NCBI GenBank assembly: GCA_046733355.1
Contig: JBKPOZ010000020.1
Location: 9,791 to 73,790, forward strand
Length of the DNA: 64,000 bases
Direction: 5' to 3'
Source: VAZQ01 sp046733355
Lineage (GTDB): Bacteria; Pseudomonadota; Alphaproteobacteria; Rhizobiales; Xanthobacteraceae
Of the stretch, positions 42,047 to 49,129 are shown one piece after another. Every line of letters begins with the position of its first letter. The first letter of the stretch is position 1. The position numbers and the translations under genes are program-made. The notes under the pieces were generated by a model. That model did no database searches. It saw only the letters and a program-made list of their open reading frames with translations, and was not told the DNA's origin.

Positions 42047-42955
42047 TGCCGAGACAAACTCCTTGCGCGAGTAGCCTTGGGCGTAGAGAACGGCGGTGAG
42101 ATCGCCGTGGTCGATGCGTGCCGCAATGGCGCCGGCGACCTTGGGCTTGGCGTGATAGGCAATGCCGAGACCTGCCTCCTGCAACATCGGAATGTCGTTG
42201 GCCCCGTCTCCCACAGCCAACGTCTGGTCGGCGCGCAAATGCAGGCGTTCTCGTAAATTGATCAGGGTCGCGAGTTTGCTCTCGCGTGCAAAGATCGGCT
42301 CTTCGACCTCGCCGGTTAGCCGCTGCTGCGCATCGACGCGCAGCCGGTTTGCGTGAGTCTCGTGAAAGCCGATCAGGCCCGCCACGGGCTCGCTGAACAC
42401 GGTGAAGCCGCCGGTGACCAGACATGTATAAGCGCCGTGGCTGCGCATGGTCGCAACCAGCGTGCTCGCGCCGGAATTGAGGCGGATGCGGCACTTGATC
42501 ACCTCAGCTATGGCGGCCGTGGCAAGGCCCTTGAGTAAGCCAACGCGCTCGCGCAGGGCTCCGGCGAACTCGATCTCTCCGCGCATGGCGCGCTCGGTAA
42601 TGGAAGCGACCTGCGCTTTGACACCGGCGAGATCTGCAAGCTCGTCGATGCATTCCTGCCCCACCATCGTCGAATCCATATCTGCGAGCAGAAGTTTCTT
42701 CCGCCGATCCTCGGAGCGTTGCACGACCACGTCGATACCCTCATCGGCGAGCGTTGTGCGCAGCCGCTCCGCGGCTGGCCTCGGTACATCGTCGGGCGCA
42801 TCAAAGAACAGATCGGCAGCAATCTCAGCGTCGAGCCAGGCGACCGCGTCGATGCGCGCTCCGACTGAAGCAAGCGCCTCGCGCGCCTGCGCGATAACGC
42901 CGCGGCCGACCGCAGGCTTTGCCGGATCTGAGATCAAGGTCGCGACAAAGGGCAT
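42041..42955 (-). CDS. serB: Phosphoserine phosphatase
   Basis: Last step of serine synthesis: hydrolysis of phosphoserine. The 304-residue HAD-superfamily enzyme has the nucleophile motif LLADMDSTMVG (Asp92, Asp94), the Ser/Thr motif in YTCLVTGGFTVFSE and the motif III/IV segment TLAVGDGANDIPMLQEAGLG. The N-terminal 80 residues form the regulatory-like extension seen in longer bacterial SerB. It is divergent from miaA with only six bases between starts, so each promoter must lie within the other gene. The stop overlaps the 38-bp repeat array. Confidence 0.95.
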   Translation of the reverse strand: MPFVATLISDPAKPAVGRGVIAQAREALASVGARIDAVAWLDAEIAADLFFDAPDDVPRPAAERLRTTLADEGIDVVVQRSEDRRKKLLLADMDSTMVGQECIDELADLAGVKAQVASITERAMRGEIEFAGALRERVGLLKGLATAAIAEVIKCRIRLNSGASTLVATMRSHGAYTCLVTGGFTVFSEPVAGLIGFHETHANRLRVDAQQRLTGEVEEPIFARESKLATLINLRERLHLRADQTLAVGDGANDIPMLQEAGLGIAYHAKPKVAGAIAARIDHGDLTAVLYAQGYSRKEFVSAL

Positions 42956-42961
42956 GGGAAA

Positions 42962-43885
42962 TTGAGCGCTGCGGCAGCATCAACGCGTGCCGTGCTTATC
43001 GCAGGGCCTACCGCGAGCGGCAAGTCGGCGCTGGCGGTAACCTTAGCGCAGGAGCTGGGCGGAACGGTCATCAATGCGGATTCCATGCAGGTCTATCGTG
43101 ACCTGCGCATCATCACCGCGCGTCCGAGCCCGAGCGAGGAAGCGTTCGTCGCACACCGCCTCTATGGACATGTGGATGCGTCGGAGAATTATTCAGTCGG
43201 AAGGTGGTGTCGTGAGGCCGTTGCCACACTGGCGACGATCGAGTGCGGTGTGCCCATTCTGGTGGGCGGCACCGGCCTTTACTTCAAGGCCCTAACGGTC
43301 GGTCTTTCCTCCATTCCTCCAGCTCCTGCGGACTTGCGCGTGAGCCTTCGCAATCGTTTACGAAGCGAAGGTATCGCTTCGCTCTACACCGAGCTGCGCG
43401 AGCGAGATCCGGCAATGGCGAGCCGGCTCATGCCCAGCGACCGCGCGCGCATCATCCGCGCTCTCGAAGTGGTGATTGCAACCGGCCGCTCGCTTGCCGA
43501 TTGGCATGCATCCGGGATGCAGCCTCTGCTTCGTGCGCCAGGCACGGTGCGCGTGTTCCTCGATGTGGATCGGGCGGAGCTTTATGCACGCATCAATGCG
43601 CGCTTCGATGCCATGCTCGCGGCCGGCGCCCTCCAAGAAGTGCAAGCATTGCGCCTGCGCCAGCTCGATCCGCAGCTGCCGGCCATGAAAGCGCATGGCG
43701 TGCCTTGGCTCATTCGGCATCTCAACGGCGAAATCGATCTGGCAACGGCGGTCGAGGAGGCAAAGCGCGACACCCGCAGATACACGAAGCGCCAGGCCAC
43801 CTGGTTTCGGCATCAGCTGCCGGACTGGACCTGGGTCGCTCCGGAAAAAGCGGCCGGTGCAATCCGACGCGCGCTTTCGCGCTGA
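42962..43885 (+). CDS. miaA: tRNA dimethylallyltransferase
   Basis: Adds a dimethylallyl group to A37 of tRNAs reading UNN codons. The 307-residue protein has the P-loop LIAGPTASGKSALAV, the INADSMQVYRDL motif with the catalytic Asp, and VLIVGGTGLYFKAL-type (PILVGGTGLYFKALTVGL) and TRRYTKRQATWFRHQ C-terminal motifs. The start seems to be TTG at 42962, in frame right after the divergent serB start; GTG 42991 is the alternative but would cut into the P-loop strand. The last 73 bases overlap the convergent msrQ gene. Confidence 0.95.
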   Translation: MSAAAASTRAVLIAGPTASGKSALAVTLAQELGGTVINADSMQVYRDLRIITARPSPSEEAFVAHRLYGHVDASENYSVGRWCREAVATLATIECGVPILVGGTGLYFKALTVGLSSIPPAPADLRVSLRNRLRSEGIASLYTELRERDPAMASRLMPSDRARIIRALEVVIATGRSLADWHASGMQPLLRAPGTVRVFLDVDRAELYARINARFDAMLAAGALQEVQALRLRQLDPQLPAMKAHGVPWLIRHLNGEIDLATAVEEAKRDTRRYTKRQATWFRHQLPDWTWVAPEKAAGAIRRALSR

Positions 43886-44700
43886 CGCCTCGGCCGGTAA
43901 CGCCATGCCCCTGTAATCGCGACGAGCAGGCCCGCAGCCAGCACCCACCACGCCGGTCGTATTTCCATCTCCGGATCGAAATGTGCGAGGAGGATGAGTT
44001 GCGCGTCGACTCCGCTCGTGAGCCGGTAGAGCAGCGCTTCGAGCAATGCCGTCGTCACAGCCACCGCACCGGCCAGGATCAGGAGGGCAACCGGGCCGAC
44101 TTCACCCATGCGTTTCAGCACAACGCGATACCCGAGCAGCCACATCAGGAAGCCGGCCATTAGGAAGGGTTGATAGGCGTCCAGCTTGGTTTGCATGAAG
44201 AAGTGCACCGTCGCGAGCGGGGCGATGACATAGACAAAACGATGCAATGCGCGCCAGCGCCTTGCACCAAGGCGGCGGACCGCCGCATCGGTAGAAGTTG
44301 CAGCAAGAATGATAAGGCCGGTAAGGCAGAGAAAGCCGATCGTCAGATAAATGCGCAGCGCAATCTCGCTCGCGACTTTCAGCAGATCAAAGTGCTGATC
44401 GAGGTTATAGAGAGAAAAATGCATGGCGGCGTAGCATGCGCAGGCAACTCCGAGCGTGCGTCTGGCCACGATCAGCCTCGGGTAGCGCAGAATGTGCTGG
44501 GCGGGCCTGATCGCAAGCGTAATGAAAAGGAATCGCAGCGCCCAGTCGCCGGCCTGGTGGATGACCTCGGTCACAGGACGCGCGCCGAGCGAGCCGGTCG
44601 CCGCCTCCGTGGCAATCCAGAGCGCCGGCAAGACGGCACCTGTGAAGGCGACGATCTTGATTGCCGACCATGTGCCGGAACGTTCGCGCAGAAACGGCAT
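43813..44700 (-). CDS. msrQ: MsrQ/YedZ-type haem-binding membrane subunit
   Basis: Integral membrane b-type cytochrome of 295 residues that feeds electrons from the quinone pool to the periplasmic methionine-sulfoxide reductase MsrP. It has six or more hydrophobic segments and the ferric-reductase-like histidines in CYAAMHFSLY, WRALHRFVYVIAPLATVHFF. The start at ATG 44700 (MPFLRERSG) is the best fit; in-frame upstream codons are low quality. It has a C-terminal extension after WWVLAAGLLVAITGAW beyond the usual core. The 3' end overlaps miaA by 73 bp in convergent orientation. No msrP is in the window, so the partner is encoded elsewhere. Confidence 0.88.
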   Translation of the reverse strand: MPFLRERSGTWSAIKIVAFTGAVLPALWIATEAATGSLGARPVTEVIHQAGDWALRFLFITLAIRPAQHILRYPRLIVARRTLGVACACYAAMHFSLYNLDQHFDLLKVASEIALRIYLTIGFLCLTGLIILAATSTDAAVRRLGARRWRALHRFVYVIAPLATVHFFMQTKLDAYQPFLMAGFLMWLLGYRVVLKRMGEVGPVALLILAGAVAVTTALLEALLYRLTSGVDAQLILLAHFDPEMEIRPAWWVLAAGLLVAITGAWRYRPRRQRESARRIAPAAFSGATQVQSGS

Positions 44701-44831
44701 CCTGATAATTAGGGCGCTGGTCTGGGTGGGCAAAGGCGCGATGGTCGCAATCGGGACCGCGGAAAGATCGAGTGCACGCTCGTGGCCACGCGGTTCAACC
44801 CGCCGGACAGACTGGGCGCGCCCAGCCGTAC

Positions 44832-44858
44832 TTGACGGCCTGAACGGGGTACTATAAG
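44832..44858 (+). promoter_or_regulatory. Sigma-70-like promoter of the ilvB leader/operon
   Basis: TTGACG (44832-44837), 15-bp spacer, TATAAG (44853-44858). It predicts a transcript start near 44865, about 25 bases before the leader peptide start codon and 165 bases before ilvB. Confidence 0.55.
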
Positions 44859-44890
44859 CCACGGCAAGGAAATAACTGCAGAGCCGTGCT

Positions 44891-44953
44891 TTGAGCAATA
44901 TTATTGCTTGGCTACGAATTGTAGTACAAAGGCGCGCTGCTGCCGCGGGATAG
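44891..44953 (+). CDS. ilvB leader peptide
   Basis: Twenty-codon frame starting TTG at 44891 and ending TAG at 44951-44953. It encodes SNIIAWLRIVV followed by QRRAAAAG: two Ile in tandem, a Leu, then Ile-Val-Val, the amino acids made by the downstream pathway. It is followed by a CCGCGG-GATAGT-CCGCGG hairpin overlapping its stop and by an intrinsic terminator before ilvB, the layout of a branched-chain amino acid attenuator. The weak points are the TTG start and the lack of a clear ribosome site. Confidence 0.72.
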   Translation: MSNIIAWLRIVVQRRAAAAG

Positions 44954-44978
44954 TCCGCGGAAAATGCGGTGCGCATCC

Positions 44979-45000
44979 GGGCCCTAAACGGGCCTTTTTT
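44979..45000 (+). terminator. Intrinsic terminator/attenuator ahead of ilvB
   Basis: GGCCC-TAAAC-GGGCC stem followed by six T (44995-45000), 30 bases before the ilvB ATG and 26 bases after the leader stop. Position and form fit transcription attenuation: ribosome stalling at Ile/Val/Leu codons would favour an alternative fold with the upstream GC-rich hairpin at 44943-44960. Confidence 0.75.
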
Positions 45001-45030
45001 GTTTCCGGCGGTGGAGCAAGGAAGGACGAT

Positions 45031-46791
45031 ATGAACAAGGAAATGACCGGTGCCGAGATGGTGATTGCCGCGCTTGTCGATCAGGGCGTCGAGCATCTGT
45101 TCGGGTATCCGGGGGGCGCGGTGCTGCCCATCTATGACGCCCTCTTCGAGCAGCAGAAGATCAAGCACATCCTCGTGCGCCATGAGCAGGGCGCGGTGCA
45201 TGCGGCGGAAGGCTATGCGCGCTCAAGCGGCAAGCCCGGCTGTGTTTTGGTCACGTCGGGGCCGGGCGCGACTAATGCGGTGACCGGACTCACAGACGCG
45301 CTCATGGACTCGATCCCGATCGTCTGCATCACCGGGCAGGTCCCCACCCATCTTATTGGCAACGACGCATTCCAGGAATGCGACACCGTCGGCATCACGC
45401 GGCCCTGCACCAAGCACAATTATCTCGTCAAAAGCATCGCCGACCTGCCTCGCGTTCTGCACGAGGCCTTCCACATCGCCAAAAGCGGCAGGCCCGGACC
45501 GGTCGTCGTCGATATTCCGAAAGACATCCAGTTTACGCGCGGGCTTTATTCGAAGCCGCGAGAGTTCCAGCACAAGGGCTATCGCCCGAAGCTCAAAGGC
45601 GATTTGCCGCAAATCAAGACGGCAATCGAGCTGATGCAGCGTGCGAAGCGGCCGCTATTCTACACGGGCGGGGGCGTCATCAATTCGGGGCGCGAAGCCA
45701 GTCACCTCCTGCGCGAGCTCGTCAAGGCGACGGGATTTCCCATTACCTCAACGCTCATGGGGCTTGGCGCCTATGCGGCCTCCGACCCCCAGTGGCTCGG
45801 GATGCTGGGTATGCACGGCACTTACGAGGCGAATCTCGCCATGCACGACTGCGATGTGATGATTTGTGTCGGCGCGCGGTTCGACGATCGCATCACCGGC
45901 AGACTCGACGCGTTCTCCCCCGGTTCGAAGAAGATCCACATCGATATCGACCCGTCCTCGATCAACAAAAACGTCAAGGTCGATGTGCCGATCCTCGGCG
46001 ACTGCGCGCATGTGCTTGAGGACATGGTTCGGCTGTGGGCCGCAAGCTCGAAGCATGCGGACAGGAAAGCGCTGGAGGCATGGTGGCAGCAGATCGGCAA
46101 GTGGCGGGCGCGCAAGTCGCTCGCCTACAGGAACTTCAATGAAGTGATCAAGCCGCAGTATGCCATCGAGCGTCTGTACGCGCTGACCAAAGACCGCGAC
46201 ACCTACATCACCACCGAGGTGGGGCAGCACCAGATGTGGGCGGCGCAGTTCTATCGCTTCGAGGAGCCGAACCGCTGGATGACCTCGGGCGGGCTCGGCA
46301 CCATGGGCTATGGGCTGCCGGCGTCGGTTGGTGTGCAGCTCGCCCATCCAGGCTCGCTTGTCATCGACATTGCGGGCGAGGCCTCCGTGCTGATGACCAT
46401 GCAGGAAATGTCCACGGCGGCACAGTATCGGCTCCCTATCAAGATCTTCATTCTCAACAACAAATACATGGGGATGGTGCGCCAGTGGCAGGAGCTGCTG
46501 CACGGCGGACGCTATGCGGAGAGCTATATGGATGCCTTGCCGGATTTCGTGAAGCTTGCGGAGGCCTATCACGCTGTCGGCATCCGTTGCGAACGCCCCG
46601 GCGATCTCGATGCCGCGATCAGGGAAATGATCACTGTCGACAAGGCGGTGATCTTCGACTGCGTCGTCGACCCCGCGGAGAACTGTTTTCCGATGATCCC
46701 GTCGGGCCGGGCGCATAACGAGATGCTGCTTGGCGACAGCGCCGTTTCCGTCGAGGAGGCGATCACCGAAGAAGGCAAGGTGATGGTGTGA
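45031..46791 (+). CDS. ilvB: Acetolactate synthase large subunit
   Basis: Thiamine-diphosphate enzyme condensing two pyruvates, or pyruvate and 2-oxobutyrate, in the first common step to Val, Leu and Ile. The 586 residues show FGYPGGAVLPIYDAL, VRHEQGAVHAAEGYAR (catalytic Glu), TSGPGATNAVTG, FAD-contacting VGARFDDRITG and the TPP site ending in FILNNKYMGMVRQWQ. In the magnesium motif the usual Gly-Asp is Gly-Glu (Glu450 in IAGEASVLM). ATG 45031 has a GGAAGGA site; the frame's upstream extension is the leader region. Its TGA overlaps the ilvN GTG. Confidence 0.96.
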   Translation: MNKEMTGAEMVIAALVDQGVEHLFGYPGGAVLPIYDALFEQQKIKHILVRHEQGAVHAAEGYARSSGKPGCVLVTSGPGATNAVTGLTDALMDSIPIVCITGQVPTHLIGNDAFQECDTVGITRPCTKHNYLVKSIADLPRVLHEAFHIAKSGRPGPVVVDIPKDIQFTRGLYSKPREFQHKGYRPKLKGDLPQIKTAIELMQRAKRPLFYTGGGVINSGREASHLLRELVKATGFPITSTLMGLGAYAASDPQWLGMLGMHGTYEANLAMHDCDVMICVGARFDDRITGRLDAFSPGSKKIHIDIDPSSINKNVKVDVPILGDCAHVLEDMVRLWAASSKHADRKALEAWWQQIGKWRARKSLAYRNFNEVIKPQYAIERLYALTKDRDTYITTEVGQHQMWAAQFYRFEEPNRWMTSGGLGTMGYGLPASVGVQLAHPGSLVIDIAGEASVLMTMQEMSTAAQYRLPIKIFILNNKYMGMVRQWQELLHGGRYAESYMDALPDFVKLAEAYHAVGIRCERPGDLDAAIREMITVDKAVIFDCVVDPAENCFPMIPSGRAHNEMLLGDSAVSVEEAITEEGKVMV

Positions 46792-47327
46792 CCGCGACAA
46801 CGCACTATCCCGCCGCCACCGTGGCGCAGCAGGTCGAGACGCATACGCTGTCTGTGCTGGTCGACAACGAGCCCGGAGTTTTGGCGCGGGTGATCGGCCT
46901 GTTCTCCGGGCGCGGCTACAACATCGATTCGCTCACGGTCTCAGAGACGGAGCACGAGAAGCACCTCTCGCGCATCACCATTGTGACCCGCGGCACGCCC
47001 ATGGTCATCGAGCAGATCAAGAACCAGCTGGATCGGCTCGTCCCCGTGCACCGCGTCGTCGACATGACGGTGGCGGGCCCGCACCTCGAGCGCGAGCTGG
47101 CGATGGTCAAGGTGCGCGGCAAGGGTGAGCATCGGATGGAGGCACTGCGCCTTGCTGATGCGTTCCGCGCGCGCGTAATCGACGCCTCCACCGAAAGCTT
47201 CGTGTTCGAGATCACCGGCGCGAGCGAGAAGATTGAAAGCTTCGTGGCGCTGATGCTGCCCCTGGGCCTCGTCGAGGTCTCGCGCACGGGTATCGTGGCG
47301 ATCGCCCGCGGCCCGGAAGGGATGTGA
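46788..47327 (+). CDS. ilvN: Acetolactate synthase small (regulatory) subunit
   Basis: Regulatory partner of IlvB, 179 residues. The N-terminal ACT domain (about 18-95: HTLSVLVDNEPGVLARVIGLF, GRGYNIDSLTVS, TIVTRG) gives valine feedback; a second ACT-like domain (LAMVKVRG, VIDASTESFVFEITG, MLPLGLVEVSRTGIVAIARG) completes the fold. The start is GTG 46788, overlapping the ilvB stop. Instead of running into ilvC, the gene is followed by a toxin-antitoxin pair. Confidence 0.96.
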   Translation: MTATTHYPAATVAQQVETHTLSVLVDNEPGVLARVIGLFSGRGYNIDSLTVSETEHEKHLSRITIVTRGTPMVIEQIKNQLDRLVPVHRVVDMTVAGPHLERELAMVKVRGKGEHRMEALRLADAFRARVIDASTESFVFEITGASEKIESFVALMLPLGLVEVSRTGIVAIARGPEGM

Positions 47328-47331
47328 CCAA

Positions 47332-47360
47332 TTGACCGCTGTACGGCTACGCCGTACAAC
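47332..47360 (+). promoter_or_regulatory. Promoter with overlapping palindromic operator of the higBA-like pair
   Basis: TTGACC (47332-47337), 17-bp spacer, TACAAC (47355-47360). A perfect palindrome TGTACGGC-TAC-GCCGTACA covers 47340-47358, filling the spacer. This is the usual arrangement for autorepression by an antitoxin. The predicted transcript start is at or just before the toxin ATG (47369), so the message would be nearly leaderless. Confidence 0.65.
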
Positions 47361-47368
47361 AGTGCCGC

Positions 47369-47653
47369 ATGCTCATCGTCAGCTTCCGCCACAAAGACCT
47401 TGAGCGGTTGTGGCGACGTGACGAGGCTCGTGGCGTTGTACGTCAACACGAATCGAAGCTTCGCGCCATGTTGACGGCGATTGAGGAGGCAGACAATCTT
47501 GCGGAACTGAACACGGTACCTGGTTGGCGGCTTCACCCTCTCAAAGGTAACCGTAAGGGTGCGTGGAGCATGGTCGTGACGCGCAATCATCGCCTCACGT
47601 TCAGACTGGATGGATCACGCGTAAGCGAAATCGATTTCGAAGATTATCACTGA
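47369..47653 (+). CDS. higB: HigB-like toxin (RelE/ParE superfamily)
   Basis: Toxin of 94 residues. It shows the HigB pattern: an N-terminal strand (MLIVSFRHKDLERLW), a helical middle (ESKLRAMLTAIEEADNLAEL), the PGWRLHPLKGNRKGAWSM segment and NHRLTFRLDGSRVSEIDFEDYH, matching the RelE-type ribosome-dependent mRNA interferase fold. The toxin is first and the antitoxin second, the typical higBA order. The ATG lies 41 bp after ilvN with no ribosome site, fitting a near-leaderless message. Base composition and codon use look less G+C-rich than in ilvN and ilvC, suggesting it was inserted. Confidence 0.92.
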   Translation: MLIVSFRHKDLERLWRRDEARGVVRQHESKLRAMLTAIEEADNLAELNTVPGWRLHPLKGNRKGAWSMVVTRNHRLTFRLDGSRVSEIDFEDYH

Positions 47654-47659
47654 ACTGTC

Positions 47660-47953
47660 ATGCCGATAAAAAGTCCCTCTCATCCGGGTGAAGTCTTCTA
47701 CTGGGGCGTGCTCGAACCTTTGGACATCAGCATATCCGAAGCGGCTCGCGTTCTAGGGGTTCGTCGAGCAACTCTCTCCGCTGTCATAAACGGCAGAGCT
47801 GCGCTTTCGCCTGATCTGGCCCTGCGGATTGAGAAAGGTTTCGGACCGAGGGTCGATCTCATGCTACGCATTCAAGCGGCTTACGATGCTGCTCAGATTC
47901 GTAAACACGCGAAAGACATCAAAATAAAGCGCTATGCTGCGAGAGCTGCCTGA
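47660..47953 (+). CDS. higA: HigA-like antitoxin
   Basis: Antitoxin of 97 residues beginning with SPSHPGEVFYWGVLEPLDIS, the diagnostic start of HigA/VapI-type antitoxins, followed by a Cro/C1 helix-turn-helix (ISEAARVLGVRRATLSAVIN) and NGRAALSPDLALRIEKGFG. It should bind HigB and the palindrome at 47340-47358. It is 6 bp after higB; ilvC begins 46 bp later. The C-terminal helix is lysine-rich (KHAKDIKIKRYAARAA). Confidence 0.92.
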   Translation: MPIKSPSHPGEVFYWGVLEPLDISISEAARVLGVRRATLSAVINGRAALSPDLALRIEKGFGPRVDLMLRIQAAYDAAQIRKHAKDIKIKRYAARAA

Positions 47954-47999
47954 CACTGCTGACTAATAGCTGAGCCAAGTCGTACGTAGGAACTAAACC

Positions 48000-49019
48000 A
48001 TGCGCGTTTATTACGACCGTGATGCCGATATCAACCTGATCAAGGGCAAGAAGGTGGCCATCATCGGCTATGGAAGTCAGGGCCATGCGCACGCGCTCAA
48101 CCTGCGCGATTCCGGCGTCAAGGATGTGGCAGTGGCGCTGCGCAAGAGCTCGCAAGGGGTGCAGAAGGCCCAGCGCGAGAAGCTCAAGGTGATGGAAGTC
48201 GCTGCCGCCGCGAAATGGGCCGATGTCATGATGATGCTCACCCCCGACGAGCTGCAGGCGGACATCTATCGCGAGCATCTCGCGAGCAACATGAAGCAGG
48301 GCGCTGCACTCATGTTCGCGCATGGGCTCAACATCCATTTCAATCTCATTGAGCCACGCGCCGATCTCGATGTGATGATGATCGCGCCGAAAGGCCCCGG
48401 ACATACCGTGCGGTCCGAATATCAACGCGGGGCGGGCGTGCCGATGCTGATGGCGGTGCACCGTGACGTTTCCGGCAACGCCCATGATCTCACATTGTCA
48501 TACGGTGCGGCGATCGGCGGCGGGCGCGCCGGCATCATCGAGACCACGTTCCGCGAGGAATGCGAAACCGACCTGTTTGGCGAGCAGTCGGTGCTGTGCG
48601 GCGGCCTGGTCGAACTGATGAAGGCCGGATACGAGACGCTGGTCGAGGCCGGCTATGCACCCGAAATGGCCTATTTCGAATGTGTGCACGAGGTGAAATT
48701 GATCGTGGATCTGATCTACGAGGGCGGCATTGCGACCATGAATTACTCGGTCTCCAATACCGCCGAATACGGGGAGTATGTCTCGGGCCCGCGTGTGGTG
48801 AACGAGGCGACGCGCGCCGAGATGAAACGCATTCTCGCCGATATCCAGAGCGGTCTGTTCACCCGCAACTGGATGCTGGAGAACAGGGTCAACCAGACCT
48901 CGTTCAAGGCCATGCGCGCGAAAATGGCGGCGCATCCGATCGAGGAGATCGGCGCCAAGCTGCGCGCCATGATGCCTTGGATCAAGCAGACGGCGCTGGT
49001 CGACCGCAGCCGGAACTAG
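48000..49019 (+). CDS. ilvC: Ketol-acid reductoisomerase, class I
   Basis: NADPH-dependent isomeroreductase, second step of Val/Ile/Leu synthesis, 339 residues. The Rossmann motif GYGSQGHAHALNLRDSG is near the start; the Arg/Ser pair in ALRKSSQGV fits NADPH use. The knotted C-terminal domain has the metal ligands in ETDLFGEQSVLCGG and ECVHEVKLIVDLIYEGG. ATG 48000 has AGGA about nine bases upstream. It is separated from ilvBN by the higBA-like pair, with no clear promoter of its own in the 46-bp gap. A REP-like repeat follows. Confidence 0.97.
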   Translation: MRVYYDRDADINLIKGKKVAIIGYGSQGHAHALNLRDSGVKDVAVALRKSSQGVQKAQREKLKVMEVAAAAKWADVMMMLTPDELQADIYREHLASNMKQGAALMFAHGLNIHFNLIEPRADLDVMMIAPKGPGHTVRSEYQRGAGVPMLMAVHRDVSGNAHDLTLSYGAAIGGGRAGIIETTFREECETDLFGEQSVLCGGLVELMKAGYETLVEAGYAPEMAYFECVHEVKLIVDLIYEGGIATMNYSVSNTAEYGEYVSGPRVVNEATRAEMKRILADIQSGLFTRNWMLENRVNQTSFKAMRAKMAAHPIEEIGAKLRAMMPWIKQTALVDRSRN

Positions 49020-49060
49020 ACTGGAGCGAGTTGGCGAATGCGCTTCGCGCAGTCCGGCTT

Positions 49061-49126
49061 CCGCTCATTCCCGCGCAAGCGGGAATCCAGCAGATGCTGG
49101 GTCCCCGCTTTCGCGGGGACGAGCGG
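49061..49126 (+). repeat. REP-like palindromic repeat, family A copy 3
   Basis: CCGCTCATTCCCGCGCAAGC to GGGTCCCCGCTTTCGCGGGG and ACGAGCGG; two hairpins inside a terminal inverted repeat. It is nearly the exact reverse complement of the copy at 22844-22914. It ends four bases before the GTG of the following ATPase gene. Confidence 0.87.
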
Positions 49127-49129
49127 AAG

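Noticed and set aside
47328..47999. Prophage or insertion sequence carrying the toxin-antitoxin pair
   Set aside because: No transposase, integrase or terminal repeats flank the pair; it appears as a bare two-gene module.
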